From contig JAPLQE010000086.1 of assembly GCA_026399835.1 (NCBI GenBank), forward strand, positions 1-47,539: 47,539 bases of DNA, given 5' to 3'. The notes under the pieces were generated by a model. That model was given only the letters and a program-made list of their open reading frames with translations. It did no database searches and had not been told where the DNA came from. Within the stretch, counting starts at the first letter, position 1. The number at the start of each line of letters is the position of its first letter. Positions 32,891 through 40,569 of the stretch are shown here, one piece after another. The DNA comes from Burkholderiales bacterium (GTDB lineage: Bacteria; Pseudomonadota; Gammaproteobacteria; Burkholderiales; Burkholderiaceae_E). Both the position numbers and the translations under genes were made by a program.

Positions 32891-33088
32891 TCAGGCCTGG
32901 CCGTCGGCCGGGGCACCGGTGCCGGGGGCCGCGCTGCCGGCCTCGCCTTCGGGCGCGGGCGCGCCGTCGTCCGGCAGGTCGCTGCCGTCCGATCCGGTCG
33001 TCGTCTTGCGAGCGGCCTTCTCGGCCTTCTTGGCCTTCTTCGCCAGCTCGCGCTGACGCTTCTCGTACTGGTAGTTCGGCTTCGCCAA
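32891..33088 (-). CDS. Small conserved lysine-rich protein, TTG start
   Basis: The 65-residue product begins MAKPNYQYEKRQRELAKKAKK, a very basic helical N-terminal half that I recognise as a small protein widespread in Burkholderiales with no known function. It continues with an acidic Pro/Gly/Ala-rich tail. The start codon is TTG 33088, supported by GAGGGGG nine bases upstream. No alternative ATG or GTG gives the conserved N-terminus. The charge split (basic head, acidic tail) suggests nucleic-acid contact, which is only a guess. Confidence 0.75.
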   Translation of the reverse strand: MAKPNYQYEKRQRELAKKAKKAEKAARKTTTGSDGSDLPDDGAPAPEGEAGSAAPGTGAPADGQA

Positions 33089-33173
33089 GTGATGATCCCC
33101 CTCGAAACCGGCACCATACCCGATTCCGGGGCGCCGGTCGCCGCCGGGGGCGCCAGGCCCGCCCGCCGGCGGC

Positions 33174-33578
33174 TCAGCCGGGAATGACCAGCTGGGTCTG
33201 GGTGACCACCGCGCACAGCTTGCCGGCCTCGGTGCGCACCAGCGTCTGCCAGACCATGGTCGTGCGGCCGCGATGGAACGGCGTGCATTCAGCGCTCACC
33301 GTCGTGCCCTGCGGGGCGCCGGCCAGGAACTTGGTCGAGGACTCGACCGTCGTGGTGCGCGCCCCCGCCGGCAGGTTCACGAAGGTGCCGACCGCCCCCA
33401 GCGTGTCCGCGAAGGCCATGACCGCACCGCCGTGCAGGATGCCGCCGGTCGTGCAGAGGTCGGGCCGCACGCGCATCGTCGCGGTGACGCGCTCGGGCAT
33501 GGCCTCGGTCAACGTCAGGCCCATCAGGCCGGGCAGCAGGGGTTCGAAGAGCGCCTGGATCGTGGCGGCATCGGTCAT
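33174..33578 (-). CDS. PaaI-type hotdog thioesterase
   Basis: The 134-residue hotdog-fold protein has the PaaI-family active-site segment GGILHGGAVMAFADTLGAVGT (His-Gly-Gly, with Asp on the following helix) and the closing strands TTVESSTKFLAGAP and VVTQTQLV. It likely hydrolyses an aryl- or acyl-CoA thioester. The ATG at 33578 has GGAGG upstream. It is divergent from the VWA gene. Confidence 0.87.
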   Translation of the reverse strand: MTDAATIQALFEPLLPGLMGLTLTEAMPERVTATMRVRPDLCTTGGILHGGAVMAFADTLGAVGTFVNLPAGARTTTVESSTKFLAGAPQGTTVSAECTPFHRGRTTMVWQTLVRTEAGKLCAVVTQTQLVIPG

Positions 33579-33661
33579 CGTCGTTCCTCCGGTGGAGCCG
33601 GGATTGTCGGTGCGGGCGCTGCCGGCAGCAATGGAACTGTCCTGGACGGCGATTCGGATGC

Positions 33662-33667
33662 TATAAA
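33662..33667 (+). promoter_or_regulatory. Extended -10 promoter of the VWA gene
   Basis: GGATGCTATAAACG contains TATAAA with a TG extension one base before it, 47 bases upstream of the start at 33715. A -35 hexamer is not clear. Confidence 0.45.
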
Positions 33668-33714
33668 CGCTCCGATGACCGGCACGCGGGGGGCCGGTCC
33701 CGGAGGCGGTTCAG

Positions 33715-34767
33715 ATGTCGTTCCTGTGGCCCCAGATGCTCTGGCTGCTGCTCGCGCTGCCGGCCTGCGTCGCGGCGTACGTCTGGCTCCTGCGGCGGCG
33801 CAAGGCGGCGGTCGGCTATGCCAGCCTGTCGCTGGTCCGCGAGGCGATGGGCACGCGCCCCGGCCTTCGCCGCCATGTCCCGCCGGCGCTCTTCCTCCTT
33901 GCGCTGGCCGCCGCGCTCGTCGCCGTCTCGCGGCCGACCGCGGTCGTCACCCTGCCCTCGCAGTTCCAGACCATCGTGCTCGCCATCGACGTGTCGCTGT
34001 CGATGCGCGCGAGCGACGTGCTGCCCGACCGGATCACCGCCGCGCAGGCGGCCGCCCGCTCGTTCATCGAGGACCATCCGCCGCGCGCGCGCATCGGCAT
34101 CGTCTCCTTCGGCGGCTCGGCGCAGCTCGTGCAGAAGCCGACCGACCGCAGCGAGGACCTGATCGCCGCGATCGATCGGTTCCAGCTGCAGCGCGGCACC
34201 GCGACCGGCAGCGCGCTGGTGGTGTCGCTGGCCACCCTGTTCCCGGACGACGGCATCGACGTCGAGTCGGTGGTGTTCGGCCGGGCCGGCGGCGGCGCCG
34301 GCAAGGGCGTGTCGATCGACCGGCCGGCCAAGCCCGAGCGCGAGCGGCCGGCCCCGGTCAAGCCGGGCTCGTACACCTCCGGCGTGATCGTGTTGCTGTC
34401 CGACGGGCGCCGCACAACCGGACCCGATCCGATCGAGGTGGCGAAGATGGCCGCCGACCGCGGGGTGCGGGTGTTCACAGTCGGCTTCGGCACCGTCGAG
34501 GGCGCGACGATCGGCTTCGAGGGCTGGTCGGCCTATGTGCGGCTCGACGAGGAGACGCTCAAGGCCGTCGCCGAGATGACCCGCGGCGAGTACTACCACG
34601 CGGGCACCGCGGCCGACCTGAAGAAGGTCTACCAGGAGCTCAACACCCGCTTCGTCATGGAGCGCAAGGACACCGAGGTCACCTCGCTGTTCTCGCTGGC
34701 CGCGGCGCTGCTCGCGGCGGCGGCCGGGGTGCTGTCGCTGGCCTGGTTCGGGCGCTTCGGGCGCTGA
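33715..34767 (+). CDS. VWA domain-containing membrane protein (BatA-like)
   Basis: The 350-residue protein starts with a membrane helix (residues about 4-26), a short basic loop, and a second helix (about 58-75, LFLLALAAALVAVSRPTA). A von Willebrand factor A domain follows with the metal-ion site DVSLSMRASD (DxSxS), the Thr in RGTATGSAL and the Asp in LLSDGRRTTGPDP. A third hydrophobic segment closes it (SLFSLAAALLAAAAGVLSLAW). This is the BatA/BatB layout, in which the VWA domain faces the periplasm. The AAA ATPase and DUF58 partners that usually accompany it are not adjacent. Confidence 0.87.
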   Translation: MSFLWPQMLWLLLALPACVAAYVWLLRRRKAAVGYASLSLVREAMGTRPGLRRHVPPALFLLALAAALVAVSRPTAVVTLPSQFQTIVLAIDVSLSMRASDVLPDRITAAQAAARSFIEDHPPRARIGIVSFGGSAQLVQKPTDRSEDLIAAIDRFQLQRGTATGSALVVSLATLFPDDGIDVESVVFGRAGGGAGKGVSIDRPAKPERERPAPVKPGSYTSGVIVLLSDGRRTTGPDPIEVAKMAADRGVRVFTVGFGTVEGATIGFEGWSAYVRLDEETLKAVAEMTRGEYYHAGTAADLKKVYQELNTRFVMERKDTEVTSLFSLAAALLAAAAGVLSLAWFGRFGR

Positions 34768-34785
34768 GGCGCCCGCGCCCGCCGA

Positions 34786-34845
34786 GCCTCTGCGCCCCGC
34801 CTCTCTCTGCGCCCCGCCTCTCTGCGCCCCGCCCCCCCGCCCCGC
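34786..34845. repeat. Low-complexity CTCTGCGCCCCGC repeats between convergent genes
   Basis: Three imperfect copies of CTCTGCGCCCCGCC are followed by a C-run. The tract fills the gap between the VWA gene and the convergent PliI-like gene, and has no coding potential that I can support. Confidence 0.7.
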
Positions 34846-35445
34846 TCAGGGGGCGGTCGCCGGCTTCACCCGCGGCGCGATCATCCGCACGATGTCCGCA
34901 TCGGCCGGTACCGAGGCGATGCTGGCACGACGCGCCATCCGGTTCGAGGCGAACGAGTACGCGTCGGCGGACAGGAACCCGCCGGTGCCCGCCCCCCGCA
35001 TGATCACCACCAGTTCGGGGCGGCCGTCGCGATCGAGATCCTCGATGACGAGACGCTCGAGGACGCCGTTTCGCGGACCGACCATGCCTGCGATGAACCG
35101 GTCGGTCGCGAACGCAGGGTTGCCGGCGCCGTACAGCCGGATGGCGTAGCTGCCGATGGAACGCGGCTCCTGGTCACCTTCGGCGACCACCACGGTGCGG
35201 CCGTCGGGCAGGACCACGCGCAGGACGACGCGCGGATCGACGGGCGCCGCTGCCGGCGCGTCCGCCGGGGCCTGCGTCGGCGAAGGCACGGCAGCGGGGG
35301 CCTCGGCCGGGGCCGCGGGCGCGGGTGCCGCCGCCGGGTCCTGCTGGGCCGCGACCGGACCGGCGACGAGCACGGCGAGCGCCGCGGGCAACAGGGCGAG
35401 CATCAAGGCCGCAGCGCGGCGGCTCGGACGGATCGGCACGGTCAC
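34846..35445 (-). CDS. PliI-like periplasmic lysozyme inhibitor
   Basis: The 199-residue product has a Sec signal peptide (residues about 8-35, ALMLALLPAALAVLVAGPVAAQ) and an Ala/Pro-rich linker to about residue 85. The domain that follows has TVVVAEGDQEPRSIGSYAIRLYG, RNGVLERLVIEDLDRDGRPELVVIMRGAGTGGFLSADAYSF, which matches the PliI family (inhibitors of invertebrate-type lysozyme). It would protect peptidoglycan in the periplasm. The start GTG 35445 overlaps the upstream gene by four bases (GTGA). Confidence 0.75.
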   Translation of the reverse strand: MTVPIRPSRRAAALMLALLPAALAVLVAGPVAAQQDPAAAPAPAAPAEAPAAVPSPTQAPADAPAAAPVDPRVVLRVVLPDGRTVVVAEGDQEPRSIGSYAIRLYGAGNPAFATDRFIAGMVGPRNGVLERLVIEDLDRDGRPELVVIMRGAGTGGFLSADAYSFASNRMARRASIASVPADADIVRMIAPRVKPATAP

Positions 35446-36038
35446 AGGTCCTCGGCGTAGCGCGCCAGCATCTGCGCCTGCGACTCGGCCGGGGCCTCGT
35501 CGCGGGTCTGGTCCTTGATCATCTCGCCCATGGTCGGCAGCGCCGAGCGCGGCACCTGGCGGCCCGCGTCCCACAGCTTCGAGCGCATCAGCGCCTTGGC
35601 GCAATGCAGGTAGGCCTCGCGCACCCGGACCTCGATCACCAGGCGCGGTGCGCGCGGGAACAGCGCGAGCCGCGCCGGATCGACGGTGAGCCGCGCCGAG
35701 CCGTTCACCCGCAGCGTCTCGTCCACGCCCGGCAGCATGAACAGCATGCCGATCGCGCCGGTCGCCACGATGTTCTCCAGCGTGTCGAGGCGGTTGTTGC
35801 CGCTGGCGTCGGGCAGCAGCAGCGTGTGCGCATCGGGCGCGAGCACGAAGCCGGGCTCGCCGCCGCGCGGGGACGCATCCATCGTGCCGTCGGTGCCCCG
35901 GCTCGCCAGCACCACGAAGGGCGACATCGCGACGAAGCGCCGGCAGTGGGGATCGAGGGCGTCGAGCTGCTTGCGCAGCGCGCGCTCCTTGGCGGGCGGA
36001 TACAGCGCGCGCAGCGCGTCCAGGGTGTCGAGGGTCAT
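35442..36038 (-). CDS. Pyridoxamine 5'-phosphate oxidase family FMN-binding protein
   Basis: The 198-residue split-barrel flavoprotein belongs to the pyridoxamine 5'-phosphate oxidase-like group. Its features include FVVLASRGTDGTMDASPRGGEPGFV, LLLPDASGNNRLDTLENI (a conserved GNNRLD) and IGMLFMLPGVDETLRVNGSARL, followed by RSKLWDAG. Members bind FMN or F420; the reaction here is unknown. The start at ATG 36038 is followed by the standard N-terminus. Its stop overlaps the start of the lysozyme inhibitor gene. Confidence 0.85.
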   Translation of the reverse strand: MTLDTLDALRALYPPAKERALRKQLDALDPHCRRFVAMSPFVVLASRGTDGTMDASPRGGEPGFVLAPDAHTLLLPDASGNNRLDTLENIVATGAIGMLFMLPGVDETLRVNGSARLTVDPARLALFPRAPRLVIEVRVREAYLHCAKALMRSKLWDAGRQVPRSALPTMGEMIKDQTRDEAPAESQAQMLARYAEDL

Positions 36039-36187
36039 CGCGGGCTCCCGGGTCCGGTGCCGGGCGGGAACCGCCCGCGGTGCCGGACCCGCGTGGGGCG
36101 CAGGTTTACCCGAAGACGGGACGCGCGTCGAGTCGGTGCGGGCGGCGCGCAGCGCCGCCGTGGCGCCGGAGGCGACCGGCGCGGGCC

Positions 36188-36460
36188 TCAGCCCGCTGCG
36201 AGCGGCGTGCGCCGCTTCAGCAGATACCGCTGCTCGCCGTCCATCACCAGCTCGCCGCGCTGGTTGTGCACCGTCGAGCGCATCGCCAGGACCCCGGTCG
36301 TGCGGCCCGGCACGAGCTCCGAGACCTCCAGCAGGCAGCGCAGCGTGTCGCCGGCGTACACCGGCCGCAGGAAGCGGCTGCGCTGCTCGCAGAGCGCATG
36401 GCTCGACGCGGGCACGGCGTTCGGGGCGGTCGAAGCGTTCGCGGCGGTCTCGGCGGTCAT
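36188..36460 (-). CDS. Half MaoC-type hotdog protein, catalytic part missing
   Basis: The 90-residue product has a low-complexity start (MTAETAANASTAPNAVPASS) and then EQRSRFLRPVYAGDTLRCLLEVSELVPG and STVHNQRGELVMDGEQRYLLKRR. These are the C-terminal strands of a MaoC/FkbR2 dehydratase. The N-terminal part, with the catalytic Asp-His hydratase motif, is absent. The start ATG 36460 overlaps the stop of the diguanylate cyclase by four bases. It is either a truncated remnant or a small binding protein; expression looks intact because the frame and coupling are preserved. Confidence 0.6.
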   Translation of the reverse strand: MTAETAANASTAPNAVPASSHALCEQRSRFLRPVYAGDTLRCLLEVSELVPGRTTGVLAMRSTVHNQRGELVMDGEQRYLLKRRTPLAAG

Positions 36461-37635
36461 GCCGCCTGTGTACCCGAACCCGGGTGGGCCGTCGAGTCGG
36501 TCTCGCCGCGCGCATCGCCCCCGTCCACGCACACCCGGTCGCGTCCGGCGCGCTTGGCGCGGTACAGGCTCAGGTCGGCGCGTCCGAGCAGCTCGCCCTG
36601 CGTCATGCCCGGGCGCGCGAGGGCGACGCCGACCGACACCGTGACCGCGAGCTCCGCGCCGAACTCGCTCCACGGGTGGGTGGCGACCGCCTCGCGCAGC
36701 CGCTCGGCGACCATCCGCGCGGCCTCGACGCCGCCGGAGGCCGGCAGCACCACGAGGAACTCCTCGCCCCCCCAGCGTCCGATCCGATCGCTCACCCGCA
36801 GCGAGCGCGCCGCGACCGTGACGAAGCGTCGCAGCACGTCGTCGCCCACGGGATGGCCGAACCGGTCGTTGATGCCCTTGAAGTGGTCCAGGTCGACCAG
36901 CGCGACTGCGAGCGGCCCGGCCTGCGGATCGGCGGCGTCGAGCGCGCCATCGAGCGCCTCCATGATCGCGCGCCGGTTGAGCGCGCCGGTCAGCGCATCG
37001 CGCATCGCCAGCCGTTCCATGCGGCCGGTGACGACCGCGAGCTCGCGCCCGCGCTGCGCCAGCTGGCGCCGCAGCCCGGCCCCGTACAGGCCGAGCAGCG
37101 CGCAGCGCCCCAGCGACAGCGACAGCCAGATCGTCGACAGCGCGGCCTGCAGCGGCGTGTCCGCGGGCAGCGCGGGCGGCGTCGGGGCCGCGGGGATCAC
37201 CGCCGCCAGGCCCACCGTGATGACCGCCCAGGCGAACAGCAGCTGGCGCCTCGTCATGCGCAGCGCCGCGAAGGCGAAGACGATGAACAGCACCGCCGCC
37301 ATCGGCATCGCGACGGCGGGCGACTGCGCCGCCGCGACCAGCGCCACGCAGGAGGCGCCGAAGAGCTGCGGCAGCGTCAGGTAGCGGTCGCGCGAGTGCC
37401 GGTTCCAGCGAAGCGCGAACGCCAGGCCGAAGCCCGCGGCGCTCAGCGCGCCGCCGATCGCGACCGTCCAGAAGGCCGCCTGCGCCGGGACCCCGGCGCC
37501 CCAGGTGAGCAGCCCGAGCATCAGTGCGTCGACGGCCCAGCTGCCGGCGGCGGCCGCCAGCATCCGCGGCGGCGCCATGTCGCGGCCGGCAGCGGCGGTC
37601 GTGCAGACGTCTGAGTGGGTCGGGTTCTGTCTCAT
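36457..37635 (-). CDS. Membrane-bound diguanylate cyclase
   Basis: The 392-residue protein makes cyclic di-GMP. Five to six hydrophobic segments fill residues about 28-195. The GGDEF domain starts at MRDALTGALNRRAIMEAL and carries the metal and substrate region LVDLDHFKGINDRFGHPVGDDVL, the active-site RWGGEEF, and an inhibitory I-site RVSD exactly five residues before GGEEF. It is thus predicted to be active and product-inhibited. No EAL domain follows. The start ATG 37635 is the only one giving the membrane domain. Confidence 0.92.
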   Translation of the reverse strand: MRQNPTHSDVCTTAAAGRDMAPPRMLAAAAGSWAVDALMLGLLTWGAGVPAQAAFWTVAIGGALSAAGFGLAFALRWNRHSRDRYLTLPQLFGASCVALVAAAQSPAVAMPMAAVLFIVFAFAALRMTRRQLLFAWAVITVGLAAVIPAAPTPPALPADTPLQAALSTIWLSLSLGRCALLGLYGAGLRRQLAQRGRELAVVTGRMERLAMRDALTGALNRRAIMEALDGALDAADPQAGPLAVALVDLDHFKGINDRFGHPVGDDVLRRFVTVAARSLRVSDRIGRWGGEEFLVVLPASGGVEAARMVAERLREAVATHPWSEFGAELAVTVSVGVALARPGMTQGELLGRADLSLYRAKRAGRDRVCVDGGDARGETDSTAHPGSGTQAA

Positions 37636-37790
37636 CGGCGAATCGGGTCGCGCCGCGCACGGACGGCGGGCCCTGCGGACGGAGTGCGACGATGGATGGT
37701 CTACAGTCGGCCGATCCGCGGTCGAGTGGCGATCGCCGGCCGGACGGGTCGGCCGGTCGAGCGGGCGGGCGATCGCCGCCGGATGCCCGC

Positions 37791-38468
37791 TCAGGCGCCC
37801 GGCCGACCCTGCCCGTGCGCCACGCGCGGCAGGCGTCCCTCGACCACGGTGTGCCGGCCCTCGGTGCGGACCTCGACCTCGAAGCCCAGGCGCACCAGGC
37901 GCCGCGACACCGCCTGCGGCGATTGCCAGCTCTCGTAGCGCCCGTTCGGGTAGGGCAGCACCCGGCCGGTGAGCTCCAGCAGCCAGCCGTTCGCGAGGAT
38001 GTAGAGCACGTGGGCGATGCGCAGCGGGCTGCGGGCCCGCCAGGCCTCGCGCAGGTAGCCCTGCGCGGTGCGCCGCTCGTGCAGCGTCAGCCAGATGCGC
38101 CCGCCCGGGCGCAGCACGCGGCGCATCTCGGCGAGCGCGCGCGGCACGTTCGTGTAGGGCAGCGAGACCCGGCACATCACCAGGTCCACGCTGCCGGCCT
38201 CCAGCGGGATCCGCTCGGCCCCGGCCACCTCCAGCCGCAGGCGATCGCCGAAGGTCTGCACCCCGTGCCGGATCGCGGCCTCGTCGATGTCGATGCCGAT
38301 GCAGCGCCGCCCGTCCGTGCCGAGCGCGATCAGCGACTGGCCGATGCCGCAGCCCACGTCGAGGACCGTCGACTCGCCGTCCAGCACGCGCGGCAGCACG
38401 CGCCGCTCGTCGCCGTCGGCGAGCGCGATGCGCAGCTCCTCGAGGTGATAGGCGAGGTGCTTGCTCAT
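37791..38468 (-). CDS. Class I SAM-dependent methyltransferase
   Basis: The 225-residue product has motif I STVLDVGCGIGQSLIALG, motif II with the acidic residue in IGIDID, motif IV DLVMCRVSLPYTNVPRALAEMRRVLRPGGRIWLTLHE. The C-terminal part (RAHVLYILANGWLLELTG-like, hydrophobic) is unusual and may contact membrane or a hydrophobic substrate. The substrate is unknown. The gene starts four bases after the stop of the small exported protein, so the two are one unit. Confidence 0.88.
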   Translation of the reverse strand: MSKHLAYHLEELRIALADGDERRVLPRVLDGESTVLDVGCGIGQSLIALGTDGRRCIGIDIDEAAIRHGVQTFGDRLRLEVAGAERIPLEAGSVDLVMCRVSLPYTNVPRALAEMRRVLRPGGRIWLTLHERRTAQGYLREAWRARSPLRIAHVLYILANGWLLELTGRVLPYPNGRYESWQSPQAVSRRLVRLGFEVEVRTEGRHTVVEGRLPRVAHGQGRPGA

Positions 38469-38472
38469 GCCC

Positions 38473-38883
38473 TCACTCGTGGACCGGCAGTTCCACCGCC
38501 AGCCCGAAGCGCTCGAACTCGACCATGCTGCCCTGGGGCGCCCCGAGCTCGCGCAGCGCACGGCGCACGAAGGGCACGCCGCGATCGAGGTCGCGCACCT
38601 CGATCTCCATCCCGACCGACACGATGCGCCGGTCGCGCGAGAGCTCGGTGCTGCCGCCGAGCACCCGTCCGAGTCCCTCGCGGCGCAGCGCGACATCGAG
38701 CGGCTCCGTGTACTTCACCGAGCGGGCGGCCGGGCTCAGGGGGTCGGGCAGTCGGACCTGGATCACCGCCGCCTCCTGGGCACGGGCCGGCACGCACAAG
38801 GCGAGCGATGCGGCGCAGAGCACGGCGGCGCCCAACGAGCGCGCGAGCAGGCTGGCGGACGTTCGACCGGGTCGCGGCGGCAT
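38473..38883 (-). CDS. Small exported protein of unknown function
   Basis: I do not recognise a named family. The 136-residue product has a signal peptide (about residues 12-36, ARSLGAAVLCAASLALCVPARAQ). The mature part has two likely strand-helix units: YTEPLDVALRREGLGRVLGGSTEL and RIVSVGMEIEVRDLDRGVPFVRRALRELGAP. The start at ATG 38883 is preferred over an in-frame ATG at 38922 because CGGAG lies nine bases before it. It is coupled to the methyltransferase downstream. Confidence 0.7.
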   Translation of the reverse strand: MPPRPGRTSASLLARSLGAAVLCAASLALCVPARAQEAAVIQVRLPDPLSPAARSVKYTEPLDVALRREGLGRVLGGSTELSRDRRIVSVGMEIEVRDLDRGVPFVRRALRELGAPQGSMVEFERFGLAVELPVHE

Positions 38884-38958
38884 CAGGGCGGGCTCCGACA
38901 GGCGTTGGCTAGCCCGGAGCATAGCCGCTGCCGGGCCGCACGAGCCAGCAACTGCTGT

Positions 38959-39732
38959 TCAGTACAGCTTCGCGGCGTCGCCGCCATCGGCGCTCAGCAC
39001 CGCGCCGTTGACGAAGCTCGCGGCGTCCGAGCACAGCCAGGTGATCGCATGCGCCGTCTCCTCGGCGTTGCCCAGCCGGTTCATCGCCGAGTAGCGGTTG
39101 GCGAGCGTCGCATAGCGCTCCACGCCCTTCTTCACCGGGTCCACCATCTCGGAGAGCGTGAAGCCCGGGGCGATCGCGTTGCAGCGCAGCCCCGCCTGCC
39201 CGTAGTCGATCGCCGCCGTCTTGGTGAGCCCGATCACCGCGTGCTTGCTCGCGCAGTAGGCCGCGTGCCCGATGGTGCTGGGCTTGTAGCCGAAGATCGA
39301 GGACACGTTGACGATCGAGCCCGTGCCCTGCGGCAGCATCGCGCGGATCTCGTGCTTCATGCAGAGCCAGACCGCCCGCAGGTTGATGTCCATCACCGCG
39401 TCCCAGCGATCCTCGTGGATCTCGGCCACCGGCACGTTGACCGGGCCGCTGATGCCCGCGTTGTTGACCGCGCAGTCGAGCCGCCCGAAGCGATCGAGCG
39501 TGCGGGCCACCAGGGCCTCGATGTCGGGCCTGCGGGTGACGTCGGTCCGCACGAACAGCCCCTCCCCGCCCAGCGCCTCGATCTGCCGCACCACCGCCTC
39601 GCCCGCGTCCTCGCGGCGGGCGGCCACGACCACGCGTGCGCCTTCGCGTGCGAACTGCAGCGCGGTGGCCGCGCCCAGCCCCGCGCTCGCACCGGTGACG
39701 ATCGCGACCTTGCCTTCGAATGCCTGTTTCAT
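38959..39732 (-). CDS. SDR-family oxidoreductase
   Basis: The 257-residue classical short-chain dehydrogenase has the cofactor motif TGASAGLGAATALQF, VVAARRED, TDVTRR, NNAGISG, the catalytic Ser in VNVSSIFG, Tyr and Lys in YCASKHA, and IAPGFTLSEM. The end, SFVNGAVLSADGGDAAKLY, matches classical SDRs of 2-oxoacyl reductase type. The substrate is unknown. It is divergent from the HupE/UreJ gene, with the intergenic region about 39,733-39,867. Confidence 0.9.
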   Translation of the reverse strand: MKQAFEGKVAIVTGASAGLGAATALQFAREGARVVVAARREDAGEAVVRQIEALGGEGLFVRTDVTRRPDIEALVARTLDRFGRLDCAVNNAGISGPVNVPVAEIHEDRWDAVMDINLRAVWLCMKHEIRAMLPQGTGSIVNVSSIFGYKPSTIGHAAYCASKHAVIGLTKTAAIDYGQAGLRCNAIAPGFTLSEMVDPVKKGVERYATLANRYSAMNRLGNAEETAHAITWLCSDAASFVNGAVLSADGGDAAKLY

Positions 39733-39867
39733 GGGGTGTTGTCGCGTCACGGACGCGGCTGGATGGGGAGCAGTGATCGTAAGCGTTCGACATCGGCGCT
39801 GCACGATCGGCGCCGCGCTGGCACCATGGACGCCGTGACCGGCCGACGGCCCGGCGAGAACCCCTGG

Positions 39868-40515
39868 ATGGATACGATGCGACGCTCGACGATGCGGCTG
39901 CGTGCCGCGGCTGCCCTCTTCTTCGGATCCGCAGCGCCCGCGGTGCTCGCCCACCATCCGATGGGCGGGGCGGTCCCGCAGACCGCCTGGCAGGGCGTGC
40001 TGTCGGGGCTCGCGCATCCGGTGATTGGTGCCGACCATCTGCTGTTCGTCGTGGCCGCGGCGGTGGCCGCCGCCTGCTCGGGGGTGGCCGGCGCGAGCGC
40101 GCTGCGACTGCTGCTCGCCTTCGTCGTGGCCGGCGTCGCCGGCACCCTGCTGCGCGTGCCCGGCATCGAGCTGCCCTTCGCCGAAGCCGCGGTGGGCGCG
40201 TCGCTGCTGGGCGTGGCGGCGCTGCTGTGGGCGCGCTGGCGCGGCACCGCGGCCGCGATGGCGCTCGCCTGCGTGGCCGGCCTGCTGCACGGCCAGGCGT
40301 ACGGCGAGTCCGTCGTCGGGGCCGAGGCGACGCCCGTGCTGGCCTACCTCGTCGGCCTCGCGATCGTGCAGTCGACGATCGCGTTCGCCTGCTTCCAGGC
40401 GGCGCGGCGGGGGCGCCTGGTCGCGCCCGCGGCGTTCGGGCATGCGCAGAGCGCGCTCGCGGTCGTCGCCGCGGCGACCGGGGGCTGGATGCTGGCGCTC
40501 GGCGCGATCGCCTAG
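39868..40515 (+). CDS. HupE/UreJ family metal permease
   Basis: The product (about 215 residues) has a signal-like first helix ending ...AVLAHHP and five more hydrophobic segments. The family motif HPVIGADHLLFVVAA (with metal-binding His and Asp) follows, and GLLHGQAYGES is in a later helix. HupE/UreJ proteins carry nickel or cobalt; the histidine-rich N-terminus HHPMGG fits. No urease or hydrogenase genes are nearby. The start at ATG 39868 is chosen from several in-frame ATGs (39825, 39877, 39892) because GGCGAG precedes it. Confidence 0.82.
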   Translation: MDTMRRSTMRLRAAAALFFGSAAPAVLAHHPMGGAVPQTAWQGVLSGLAHPVIGADHLLFVVAAAVAAACSGVAGASALRLLLAFVVAGVAGTLLRVPGIELPFAEAAVGASLLGVAALLWARWRGTAAAMALACVAGLLHGQAYGESVVGAEATPVLAYLVGLAIVQSTIAFACFQAARRGRLVAPAAFGHAQSALAVVAAATGGWMLALGAIA

Positions 40516-40516
40516 G

Positions 40517-40536
40517 GCACCTCCGCGAAGAGGTGC
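40517..40536. terminator. Hairpin between convergent HupE/UreJ and GNAT genes
   Basis: GCACCTC-CGCGAA-GAGGTGC forms a perfect seven-pair stem just after the HupE/UreJ stop. It has no T-run. The same bases on the minus strand also look like the end of a lost coding frame, so the hairpin could be coincidental. Confidence 0.35.
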
Positions 40537-40569
40537 GAGCCGCAGCGCGCGCAGAAGCGGCGGAGTCGT

